Source: an uncultured Actinomyces sp. | Lineage (GTDB): Bacteria; Actinomycetota; Actinomycetes; Actinomycetales; Actinomycetaceae | Assembly: GCA_902373545.1 (NCBI GenBank) | Contig: CABKMZ010000079.1 | Coordinates: 1-9,120 of the forward strand | Reading direction: 5' to 3' | DNA: 9,120 nucleotides | In this document: positions 1-6,504 of the stretch, piece by piece | How positions within the stretch are numbered: the stretch's first letter is position 1 | Layout: each line of letters starts with the position of its first letter | Position numbers and translations under genes: made by a program | Notes under the pieces: model-generated | What the model was told of the DNA's origin: nothing | The model's input: only the letters and a program-made list of their open reading frames with translations | The model's database searches: none

Positions 1-369
1 GTTCCACTATGTCTGACAGTTATCGCCTCAACCACAACTACACCGTTGTATTTCGATGAGATTCCGGGCATGACGGCAATATAACAACTTCTCTGAACTC
101 TTGGTCAGCGCCGAAAAACGCCAGCCCGCACCTATTTATCAAATAATCATGGAAACGTCGGCCACCGAGTGCGCAAATAATGACCGCTAGTGCCGAAACC
201 GGTGGGACAATCCACCACGATTTGAGTGTTGCAACTCACATGCGGGGATGTTGTCGGCTGAACACACGACGTCGCCCCTCTATCGATGCCCTTGACCGAT
301 CGTTGGGTTGATTATCTGCGGGCGCACCCAGACGGCGCGAGGGACGCGCCCCCGCCCCCGGCCTCGTCC
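1..369. other. Lower-GC intergenic stretch with no firm gene
   Basis: About the first 285 bases are clearly less GC-rich than the rest of the window. No long frame with convincing codon use is present. Small symmetric elements occur: GGTGG/CCACC at 201-216 and TGAGT/ACTCA at 223-238, both with 6-base loops. A short minus-strand frame starting with ATG at 71 is open to the left edge, preceded by a TATATT box. It could be the start of a gene outside the window, but this is weak. Positions 286-369 lie downstream of the ABC operon. Confidence 0.5.
334..350 (-). terminator. Possible weak terminator of the ABC operon
   Basis: GGCGCG (334-339) pairs with CGCGCC (345-350) over a 5-base loop, about 20 bases beyond the stop codon of the ATPase gene on the minus strand. 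There is no clear T-run after it, so intrinsic termination here is doubtful. It is listed because it is the only hairpin directly after the operon. Confidence 0.25.
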
Positions 370-1056
370 CTACGAGATGCCATCCTCGCAGGTCAGGCAC
401 CCCGCGTCCATCGCGAATGTGCGGTCCGCGTAGCGGCGGGCCTCGGGCTCATGGGTCACGATGAGGACACCCGCTCCCCCGTCCGCCGCCTCACGCAGGA
501 GGCGCAGGACGGTGGTCGCGTTCTCAGCGTCCAAGCCAGCCGTCGGCTCATCGGCCAGGACGATACTCGGGTTCATGAGGAGCGCGCGGGCCACGGCGAC
601 GCGGCGCAGCTCGCCGCCCGACAGCTCATTGGGCCGGGCCTGCGCCAAGTCACCCAGGCCCACGTGGTCCAGCAGTTCCTCGGCGTGCTCGCGCGGCGGC
701 TCCCCCGCCGCGTAGAGCACGGCGGGCAGCAGGACATTCTCGATGACCGTCAGACTGCGCAGCGCCGTGTGCCCCTGCGGGATCAGGCCGATGCACTCGT
801 TGCGCAGGCGCGAGCGCTCCTCGTCACGCATCGCGTACAGGTCCTCGCCGCCCACGGACACGGTGCCCGCGGTGGGCGGGAGCATCCCAGCAAGCATGGA
901 CAGCAGCGTGCTCTTGCCGCTACCCGAGTGCCCGGTGATCACGGTCAGCTGCCCCGCCTCCAGCGCGATGTCGAGCGGGTGAACGGCCGTGAAGAGGCGG
1001 GTTCCCCGACGGCCGCGGGGGAAATCCTTGGTGAGGGAGGTCGCTTCAATGAGCAT
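370..1056 (-). CDS. ABC transporter ATP-binding protein (MacB/LolD-type)
   Basis: A 228-residue nucleotide-binding subunit that would hydrolyse ATP on the cytoplasmic face to drive the two FtsX-like permeases encoded just upstream. Visible motifs are the Walker A loop GHSGSGKST (residues 42-50), Q-loop Gln94, signature LSGGELRR (145-152), Walker B SIVLADE (164-170), D-loop AGLD (173-176) and switch His202. Length and motif spacing match the MacB/LolD class of small ATPases that work with FtsX permeases. The frame extends upstream to a GTG at 1083, but the ATG at 1056 is preferred: it has an AGGAAGG ribosome site 8 bases upstream and follows the permease stop after one base, a translational-coupling layout. 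It is the last gene of the five-gene operon. The family call is very secure; the substrate is unknown. Confidence 0.95.
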   Translation of the reverse strand: MLIEATSLTKDFPRGRRGTRLFTAVHPLDIALEAGQLTVITGHSGSGKSTLLSMLAGMLPPTAGTVSVGGEDLYAMRDEERSRLRNECIGLIPQGHTALRSLTVIENVLLPAVLYAAGEPPREHAEELLDHVGLGDLAQARPNELSGGELRRVAVARALLMNPSIVLADEPTAGLDAENATTVLRLLREAADGGAGVLIVTHEPEARRYADRTFAMDAGCLTCEDGIS

Positions 1057-1057
1057 G

Positions 1058-2266
1058 TCACTCGCCTTCCTTGAGTAGGGCACTGGCGTCCTTCATGTTC
1101 AGGGCGCGCAGAGCTATCCACGATGATACGAGGGCGACGAGGCCCATGGCGGCCACGGTCCCCACCGCCAGCCCCGCGATGACGGGGATGGAGGGGACCA
1201 GGAAGCCCAGCCCAATGGTCTGCCGCACGAGGCCCGAGAAGGACACGATGAGGACGCCCGACACGATGATCCCGGCGCCCGCGCCGACCGCGTTGACCAC
1301 CACGGCCTCGGACAGAACGATGCGCGAGACCAGGCCCTTGTGGGCACCGACCGCGACGAGCGTGCCAAACTCGCGCCTACGCTCGACGATCATCATGACG
1401 AAAACGAGGGTGACCATCGCCAAGCCCACGCCCCACACGAGGGCGATCAGCGCGGTGATCGTGCGGGACGTAGTCTCGAGCGATCGGGCGATCCCGCTGA
1501 CCATCGTCGTCGACGTCGCCACGGACACACCGGGCACGCGCGCCTGGATCTCGGCCGCCACCGCGTCGGCGTCCACGCCGGGCGCGACCCTGACCATGAC
1601 CGAGGAAATGATGTGGCCCGTATCCAGGGTCGTGTACTTGTTGAGCCCCTTGTCCAGCGACGAGTCAATGAGGATCCGAGCGGTGTCAAAGTTGGCGTAC
1701 ACGGCGTTATCCAGGCTCGATCCGGTGGGCTCGAATTGGGCGACGACGCGCAGCTTGTTGCCAAAGAGCGAGAAGTTCTCCGGGTTGGCCACGCCCACGT
1801 TCGCGCCGACGATCACATCCATCTCGCCGAGGCCCGCCTCCCCGAGCGTGTCGGCGATCCACGGCTGGACGGTGAAGTCGGTGGCAGGGTCAAAGGCGAT
1901 GACCTGGTAGCGGCCCGAGCAGCACGAGGCCCGGGCGGTGGCGAGGAACAGCTGGGCGGAGGCGGCCTCCACGCCGTCGACGGCGGCCACCTGGTCGCGG
2001 ATGGCCTCGTCCATGTAGAAGTAGGAGGGCTCGGTGCTCACCAGGAAGGTCTGCGCGTCGAAGTCGGCGTCGGCCTGCTCGGGGGTCACCATGATGTCGG
2101 CCCCCAGGCGCGACTCGACGGTGCGCAGGCCGCGGTCGATGCCCGAGACGAGCATGGTTCCGCCGAACATGACCATCGTCATGAGCGCCGAGAACAGCAT
2201 GAGGGTCCCCGTGCGCACCGGATATCCGCGCAGGTTCATCCACGGGAGTCGCGCGAGCGAATACAT
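1058..2266 (-). CDS. FtsX-like ABC transporter permease A with CCS motif
   Basis: A 402-residue membrane protein of the FtsX/MacB permease superfamily. An N-terminal membrane segment (about residues 19-41) is followed by a large extracytoplasmic domain (about 45-265). A C-terminal FtsX domain follows with three further segments (about 269-293, 314-345 and 352-382), and the motif ERRREFGTLVAVGA (295-308) typical of FtsX coupling regions. The extracytoplasmic domain contains adjacent cysteines in ARASCCSG (Cys115, Cys116), just before FDPATDFTVQPWI. Permease B has a matching DPATDF..PWI block but lacks this cysteine pair. The ATG at 2266 has an AGGAGG site 6 bases upstream. The gene starts 21 bases after permease B and ends 1 base before the ATPase. 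My memory of the family associates such CCS permeases with DUF4418 and metal or redox clusters, so a thiol or metal role is inferred. The substrate is not known. Confidence 0.9.
   Translation of the reverse strand: MYSLARLPWMNLRGYPVRTGTLMLFSALMTMVMFGGTMLVSGIDRGLRTVESRLGADIMVTPEQADADFDAQTFLVSTEPSYFYMDEAIRDQVAAVDGVEAASAQLFLATARASCCSGRYQVIAFDPATDFTVQPWIADTLGEAGLGEMDVIVGANVGVANPENFSLFGNKLRVVAQFEPTGSSLDNAVYANFDTARILIDSSLDKGLNKYTTLDTGHIISSVMVRVAPGVDADAVAAEIQARVPGVSVATSTTMVSGIARSLETTSRTITALIALVWGVGLAMVTLVFVMMIVERRREFGTLVAVGAHKGLVSRIVLSEAVVVNAVGAGAGIIVSGVLIVSFSGLVRQTIGLGFLVPSIPVIAGLAVGTVAAMGLVALVSSWIALRALNMKDASALLKEGE
1065..1071 (-). promoter_or_regulatory. Ribosome binding site fixing the ATPase start
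   Basis: On the minus strand AGGAAGG lies inside the 3' end of permease A, 8 bases before the ATG at 1056. The alternative GTG at 1083 lies upstream of this site and would require a longer overlap with permease A. The site therefore decides the start. Confidence 0.75.
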
Positions 2267-2287
2267 GTTGTTCCTCCTGTTGAAGCC

Positions 2288-3478
2288 CTAGATGGGGGCC
2301 AGCTTATTACCCTGGGCGCCGCGGGAGACGCGCGCGAGGGCGAGGCGAGTTCCCACGACCCCCGCGCCCACCAGCAGGGCGACGGTGAGCGCGGCAAGGG
2401 GCACGGACCGGCCCGGCGAGGCCAGCGCCGCCAGCGCGGGCGCGTCGCCGACCAGGGGCAGCACGCAGGCACCGACGAAGACGCCCGCGAGCGCGCCGAC
2501 GACGTGGACGAGCAGGGATTCGGCTGTCAGGACGCGGGCGATGACGCGCCGCGAGGCGCCGATCGAGCGCCACACGTAGATCTCGTGGCGGCGTTCGTTC
2601 ATGAGGGTCAGTTGGGCGAGCATGAGGGCGGCCAGCAGGATCAGCCAGGCGGCGCCGAGGACGCCGAGGACGACCGTTCGGTGAGCCCGGATGTCCGAGG
2701 CCGTGGTGGCCACGGTCAGGTCGGATCGTACGGCGCTGACTTTGCGCACGTAGAGGTTGATCCACTCTGTCACGGCCTGGACATCTGCCGGGTTAGCCAC
2801 GCGCACGAGGGCGACCGTGTAGTCCTCGGCGGGGTTCAGGGAGGCGTAGGTGTCCACGCCGGCCTGGGTGGAGGCGGCGATGACCTGGCTGAGGGTGTCC
2901 ATGGAGACGAAGACGGCTGCATCCAGGCTGGTGCCGGTGGCCTCCAGGTGAGCGCCCACCGGCCACTGGCGCCCGAAAATGGTGACGTCGCCGGCGTCCG
3001 TGAGGGGGACGGCGGAACCCACGGCGACGGTGCCCGCCTGGGGCGATACTCCCTCGCCCTCGGCGATCCACGGGGAGATCACAAAGTCGGTCGCTGGGTC
3101 GTAGCCGACGACCCACAGGGGATCGTCGCCGTGTGTCTGGTCGGCGATGGTGAGCTGGTAGGAGACGGCTGCGATGTCCTCGTTGGCGCCCATGCGCGAC
3201 AGGGCCGATCTGGGCTGGTCGCACAGCGCGGGCGTGCCCAGCATCGTCACGCTCTTTTTGTCGACCTTGTTCAGGCAGGACGTCGGGTAGACGACGAGGT
3301 CGGCGCCGAGCCTGCGCTGGGCGAGGCTGAGCTCGGCGCGCATCCCGTCGAGGGCGACGAGCCCGCCGAAGACGCATGCGGCCTGGGCGAGCGCGAGAAT
3401 GAGGATGATCGCGGCGCGCACCGGGTGTGCGCGCAGGCTCTTGAGGGGAACGAGGCGCAGCGCGAACGCACGGGTCAT
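2288..3478 (-). CDS. FtsX-like ABC transporter permease B
   Basis: A 396-residue paralogue of permease A and probably its heterodimer partner. It has an N-terminal membrane segment (about residues 20-42), an extracytoplasmic domain (about 45-265), and C-terminal segments at about 268-292, 318-343 and 358-382. Both permeases share the blocks DPATDF..PWIA and TGxSLD. This copy has Cys68 (PTSCLNK) and Cys86 (ALCDQ) in the external domain instead of the cysteine pair of permease A, and further cysteines in membrane segments (35 and 338). The frame extends upstream to 3628, but the ATG at 3478 is chosen. It overlaps the preceding stop as ATGA, has GGAGG 6 bases upstream, and yields an N-terminus (MTRAFALRLV) like permease A; the extra 50 residues would be an arginine-rich artefact. 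Family confidence is high; substrate unknown. Confidence 0.88.
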   Translation of the reverse strand: MTRAFALRLVPLKSLRAHPVRAAIILILALAQAACVFGGLVALDGMRAELSLAQRRLGADLVVYPTSCLNKVDKKSVTMLGTPALCDQPRSALSRMGANEDIAAVSYQLTIADQTHGDDPLWVVGYDPATDFVISPWIAEGEGVSPQAGTVAVGSAVPLTDAGDVTIFGRQWPVGAHLEATGTSLDAAVFVSMDTLSQVIAASTQAGVDTYASLNPAEDYTVALVRVANPADVQAVTEWINLYVRKVSAVRSDLTVATTASDIRAHRTVVLGVLGAAWLILLAALMLAQLTLMNERRHEIYVWRSIGASRRVIARVLTAESLLVHVVGALAGVFVGACVLPLVGDAPALAALASPGRSVPLAALTVALLVGAGVVGTRLALARVSRGAQGNKLAPI

Positions 3479-4353
3479 TGCCCGCCTCCGCCGACCTCGG
3501 CGCAATCGATCCACAGGGCCGGGCGCACCCCGTAGAGCACGTCGACGTTCGCGCCGCTGGGGAGCGGGGTGCCCGCGGCGTCGACGTATTGCGCGGCGAA
3601 GGGGTAGGTGCCCGGCGAACGCAGCCACCAGTCGGCCGTCCCCTCCTCGCTGACGGACAGGGTGCCCGAGGCCGCGGCCTGGCTGGCGGGTGCCGCGCCG
3701 ATGTCGGAGCGGGCGGCAGACGTACTCAGGTAGATGACGCTCTCCTGCTCGCTCAGCGCAAAGACGCGATCCTGCGTGGGCGCGCCGCCCGCAGCGCCGG
3801 TGATGGACTGGTCCGCGTTGTCGTTGAGGACCGAGGGGATGATCCCCTGCTGGGCGGGCGTGAACGCGGCATCGAAGAAGTCACCGTTCATCCACGCGCG
3901 CAGGTCCGAGTCCGCCCACGTCACGTCCTGGAAGGGCACGTGGTTGTACTGGCGCCCATCCAACACATCGGCGCTCAGGACCAGCAGCCTGTCGCCGAAG
4001 CGCTCCAGGACGATCCACTGGATCGGCTCGGGGCCGTTGAGCTCATCGCCATCCTGTTCGAAGGACCCGAAGGTCACCAGGTCCCCCTTGGCAGCCTTGC
4101 GGTAGGGCAGCGCCGGGTCCTTCTCGACGAGGCCCGCCGCACGCTCCTTCGCGTCCGAGTAACCCGCCAGCCCCGTGAAGATCTCGTAGGCCGCCGTCGT
4201 ATCCCCAGCCTCGGCCAGTCGGACCGCCTCGGCGTAACGCGAGCCGCGGTGATGGTTGTAGCCCAGGAAGGCCGCGGACAACACGAGGAGAACCGCCGCG
4301 AGTGCGACGGCTCCCCTCCTGATGGTTGCCTGGGTCAGGCGCGCGCGTGTCAC
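3475..4353 (-). CDS. Membrane-anchored DUF6273-domain protein
   Basis: From the GTG at 4353 this is a 292-residue protein. A basic N-terminus precedes one membrane segment (about residues 14-32). A TPR-like helix pair follows (about 38-75: YAEAVRLAEAGDTTAAYEIF, then GYSDAKERA). A large extracytoplasmic domain (about 88-285) carries hallmarks of DUF6273: GDLVTFGSFEQDGD, EPIQWIVL, YNHV, TW..SDLRAWMN, and WWLRSPG with a closing GVRPALWI. DUF6273 is a family of unknown function related to surface domains; no enzyme activity can be assigned. The frame is open back to a TTG at 4428, overlapping DUF4418. The GTG at 4353, 10 bases after the DUF4418 stop, gives a sensible anchor but has only a close GAGG as ribosome site, so the start is uncertain. 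The stop overlaps the permease B start by 4 bases. It may be an accessory or sensory subunit (inference). Confidence 0.8.
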   Translation of the reverse strand: MTRARLTQATIRRGAVALAAVLLVLSAAFLGYNHHRGSRYAEAVRLAEAGDTTAAYEIFTGLAGYSDAKERAAGLVEKDPALPYRKAAKGDLVTFGSFEQDGDELNGPEPIQWIVLERFGDRLLVLSADVLDGRQYNHVPFQDVTWADSDLRAWMNGDFFDAAFTPAQQGIIPSVLNDNADQSITGAAGGAPTQDRVFALSEQESVIYLSTSAARSDIGAAPASQAAASGTLSVSEEGTADWWLRSPGTYPFAAQYVDAAGTPLPSGANVDVLYGVRPALWIDCAEVGGGGQ

Positions 4354-4363
4354 CGCCTCGACA

Positions 4364-4780
4364 TCAGGCCTGAGAGGCCCGGTCCTTCTTGAGCGTGTGA
4401 ACCAGGGCGGCGACGCCGCCACCGGCAACGACGACGCTCATGATGCGCACGAAGGGCTGGAACACCGTGTGGCAGCGCATCGTCTTCATCATGCACAGCG
4501 GGCAGATGACGCCGGGGATGAAGAAGACGACGATCGCGCCGATCAGCGACAGGGCCTGGAGGGCCAGGCGCACGCCCTTATTCTTGACGAAAGCCGCGGT
4601 TCCGAAGAACACGACGAGGCCCGCCGCGCTGGCGGCCACCGAGTTCTGGCACTGGTGACAGTGCATCCAGGTGCCATCCGGCCTGGGCTCGCAAGCGGAG
4701 AACACGGTGACCCCGCCGGCGAGAAGCGCAGCACTGAGCGCCGCGGGCACGAGGGGAATAATGATGTCCTTCTTTGACAC
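4364..4780 (-). CDS. DUF4418 family cysteine-rich membrane protein
   Basis: First gene of the operon, 138 residues with four predicted membrane segments (about 7-28, 48-66, 71-95 and 108-130). It has the cysteine/histidine pattern I recognise as DUF4418: Cys30, MHCHQC (His40, Cys41, His42, Cys44) and CPLCMMKTMRCH (Cys93, Cys96, Cys103, His104). The two CxxC-like clusters lie at membrane edges and could bind a metal or exchange disulfides; that is inference, since the family has no established function. The start is GTG at 4780 with GAAGGA 9 bases upstream. The C-terminal tail is basic (KKDRASQA). Its place beside two FtsX permeases and an ATPase fits my recollection that DUF4418 often accompanies such transporters. 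It is preceded by a promoter with a palindrome at 4838-4848. Confidence 0.88.
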   Translation of the reverse strand: MSKKDIIIPLVPAALSAALLAGGVTVFSACEPRPDGTWMHCHQCQNSVAASAAGLVVFFGTAAFVKNKGVRLALQALSLIGAIVVFFIPGVICPLCMMKTMRCHTVFQPFVRIMSVVVAGGGVAALVHTLKKDRASQA

Positions 4781-4829
4781 GGAGATAATTCCTTCGAGAC
4801 GAACAAGTGTTGACGAGCTTTATAAAAGT

Positions 4830-4859
4830 ATCATAAGCCTAATTTAGGTAGGGACACAA
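4830..4859 (-). promoter_or_regulatory. Candidate promoter of the DUF4418-ABC operon
   Basis: On the minus strand TATGAT (4835-4830) matches the -10 consensus at five of six bases. TTGTGT (4859-4854), 18 bases further upstream, is a partial -35 box. Transcription would begin near 4823, giving a leader of about 40 bases with the GAAGGA ribosome site near its end. The tract is distinctly AT-rich for this genome. Confidence 0.5.
4838..4848. promoter_or_regulatory. CCTAA-N-TTAGG palindrome, candidate operator
   Basis: The plus strand reads CCTAATTTAGG, an inverted repeat with 5-base arms around one base. It sits exactly between the -35 and -10 boxes of the operon promoter, the usual position for a repressor. 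The arms resemble half-sites of actinobacterial DtxR/IdeR iron-regulator boxes (TTAGG and CCTAA), but their orientation and spacing differ from the canonical 19-base box. The regulator is therefore an open inference. Confidence 0.4.
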
Positions 4860-4885
4860 CGCCTTCAGGCGCTTCTCCGTACCAG

Positions 4886-4920
4886 CACGCCCGCGCAGGG
4901 CACGCCCCTGCGCGGGCGTG
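4886..4920 (+). terminator. Strong 15-bp hairpin, terminator-like, without an upstream gene
   Basis: CACGCCCGCGCAGGG (4886-4900) pairs perfectly with 4906-4920 around a 5-base loop. On the plus strand it is followed by TGCACTACCTATTTC, only mildly T-rich; on the minus strand there is no T-run. Both flanking genes are transcribed away from it, so it ends neither of them. It could end a small plus-strand RNA starting near 4843, or insulate the two promoters. Confidence 0.45.
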
Positions 4921-4985
4921 TGCACTACCTATTTCTGCGGCGCAATGCCACCGCCAACGTGCCACTCATCCCGCCACTGGACGCC

Positions 4986-4991
4986 TAAGAT
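4986..4991 (+). promoter_or_regulatory. Possible -10 element of the L,D-transpeptidase gene
   Basis: TAAGAT matches the -10 consensus at four of six bases and lies about 30 bases before the ATG at 5022. No good -35 box is seen at the expected distance. A GAGG ribosome site follows, 7 bases before the ATG. Confidence 0.25.
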
Positions 4992-5021
4992 TGAGTCATC
5001 CCCCACCAGTGAGGTGCCATT

Positions 5022-6500
5022 ATGAATAGGATCCGCATCCGCTTCATCCGATGCATCGGAGCATCGGTAGCCGCGCTCGCCTGCGTTGGCCTCTTCCCCC
5101 TATCAGCCGCTGCCACCGACGTCGACGCAGACGCCGCAACGCCAGCCGCCGCCCAATCCGGCCCACAATCAGGCGCACAGTCGGGTGCGAGCACACCCAC
5201 CGCACCAGCCACGCCCGAGGCACCCCCCGCCTCGCCCGAAGCCACCCCCGACCGGACAGCCTCCGCGACGCCCGAGGCCACCCCGGCCTCGTCGGACGAC
5301 GCTCCCCCGACACCCGACCCGGCGCAGCCCGAACCGGGTGACCCCGCCGAACCCGCGCCGGATAATCCAGCCGAACCCGAACCCCCAGCACCCGTCACCT
5401 CCCAGTGGGTGCGCCACGCCGAGGGCTGGCGCTACGAGAGTTCGGACGGAACCTGGCTCAAGGACGGCGTCTTTGACGTCGGCGGCGTGCGCTACGCCTT
5501 CAACGCCGACGGCTTCGTGCCCCGTGGCTGGTACCGTGGGCCCGACGGCGTCTGGTACGCGTCGACCGAGAACGGCGTGCGCACCGGCTGGTACCGCGAC
5601 GGCGCGGCCTGGTACCTGCTGACCGACTCCGGGGCCATGACCACCGGATGGCAGGTCTCCGACGGCGCTTGGTACTACCTCGACCCCGACCGCGGCGGCA
5701 TGATGGCCACCGGATGGACCACAATCGCCGGCACCTGGTACCACTTCGACGCTTCCGGCGCGATGAGCGAAGCCGCGTGGGTCTGGGCCGGAGCCTGGTA
5801 CTACCTGGGCGACTCCGGCGCGATGGCCACCGGCTGGTTCCAGGCGGGCGGCAGCTGGTACTACGCGGACTCGTCCGGCGCAATGGCCACCGGATGGCTG
5901 CGCGACGGCTCCTGGTACTACCTGCGATCCTCGGGTGCCATGGCCACCGGATGGCTCCAGGAGGGCGCGAACTGGTACTACCTCGACCCGAACTCCGGGG
6001 GCGCGATGGCGACCTCCTGGGCGATGGTCGACGGCAGCTGGAACTACTTCGACCGGTGGAGCGGCTTCTGGGTGTCCGGGCGCGCCAGCTTCGAGGCCGA
6101 CTGGAACTACGCGAAGACCCTGTACAGCCCCACGAACTACCTGATCGTCGTCGATACGAACGCCCCGCACTGCATGACGTTCTACTGGGCGGCCGGCTCA
6201 TGGCAGCCACTGACCGACATGCCCTGCTCCGTCGGAAAACCCTCCACCCCGACCGTCACCGGCACCTTCTCCATCAAGAACCGCGGCCACTCCTTCGGGC
6301 ACGGGTACACCGCCTACTGGTGGACGCAGTTCCACGGCGACTACCTGTTCCACTCGATTCTCTACCACGAGGGCACCATGTCGGTACTGGACGGGACCCT
6401 CGGCGGGCACGTGTCCCACGGATGCGTGCGCCTGCGCTACTCGGACGCCAAGTGGCTGCACGACACGATCCCCTCGGGCACCTACGTGACGATCTACTGA
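5022..6500 (+). CDS. Secreted L,D-transpeptidase with cell-wall-binding repeats
   Basis: A 492-residue exported enzyme expected to make or edit 3-3 peptidoglycan cross-links, or attach proteins to the wall, outside the membrane. A basic signal peptide (residues 1-31) probably ends at SAAA before TDV. A low-complexity linker rich in Pro, Ala, Glu and Thr (33-126) follows. Next come about ten repeats (about 128-350) with the recurring pattern W..G.WYY...SGAMATGW, like the choline/glucan-binding repeat families. The C-terminal YkuD-type catalytic domain (about 371-492) carries HxSHGCVRLR, with His466 and nucleophile Cys468, plus upstream His444 in FHSILY. The ATG at 5022 has GAGG 7 bases upstream. 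The gene is monocistronic between a divergent operon and a repeat array. The domain call is secure; the ligand of the repeats and the exact cross-linking role are not shown. Confidence 0.93.
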   Translation: MNRIRIRFIRCIGASVAALACVGLFPLSAAATDVDADAATPAAAQSGPQSGAQSGASTPTAPATPEAPPASPEATPDRTASATPEATPASSDDAPPTPDPAQPEPGDPAEPAPDNPAEPEPPAPVTSQWVRHAEGWRYESSDGTWLKDGVFDVGGVRYAFNADGFVPRGWYRGPDGVWYASTENGVRTGWYRDGAAWYLLTDSGAMTTGWQVSDGAWYYLDPDRGGMMATGWTTIAGTWYHFDASGAMSEAAWVWAGAWYYLGDSGAMATGWFQAGGSWYYADSSGAMATGWLRDGSWYYLRSSGAMATGWLQEGANWYYLDPNSGGAMATSWAMVDGSWNYFDRWSGFWVSGRASFEADWNYAKTLYSPTNYLIVVDTNAPHCMTFYWAAGSWQPLTDMPCSVGKPSTPTVTGTFSIKNRGHSFGHGYTAYWWTQFHGDYLFHSILYHEGTMSVLDGTLGGHVSHGCVRLRYSDAKWLHDTIPSGTYVTIY

Positions 6501-6504
6501 GCGG

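Noticed and set aside
286..1074. A 262-codon plus-strand frame
   Set aside because: It is antisense to the ATPase gene with its clear Walker and signature motifs, and its own product has no recognisable family features.
1340..3535. A 731-codon open frame on the plus strand
   Set aside because: It lies antisense to both permeases, is rich in His, Gly, Arg and Asp without any recognisable domain, and is explained by high GC content opposite real genes.
3479..3628. Longer N-terminus for permease B
   Set aside because: The extra 50 residues are arginine-rich, overlap the DUF6273 gene, and the ATG at 3478 has a proper ribosome site and ATGA coupling.
5169..6170. A 333-codon minus-strand frame
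   Set aside because: It is antisense to the transpeptidase repeats; its apparent repetitiveness only mirrors the repeats of the real gene.
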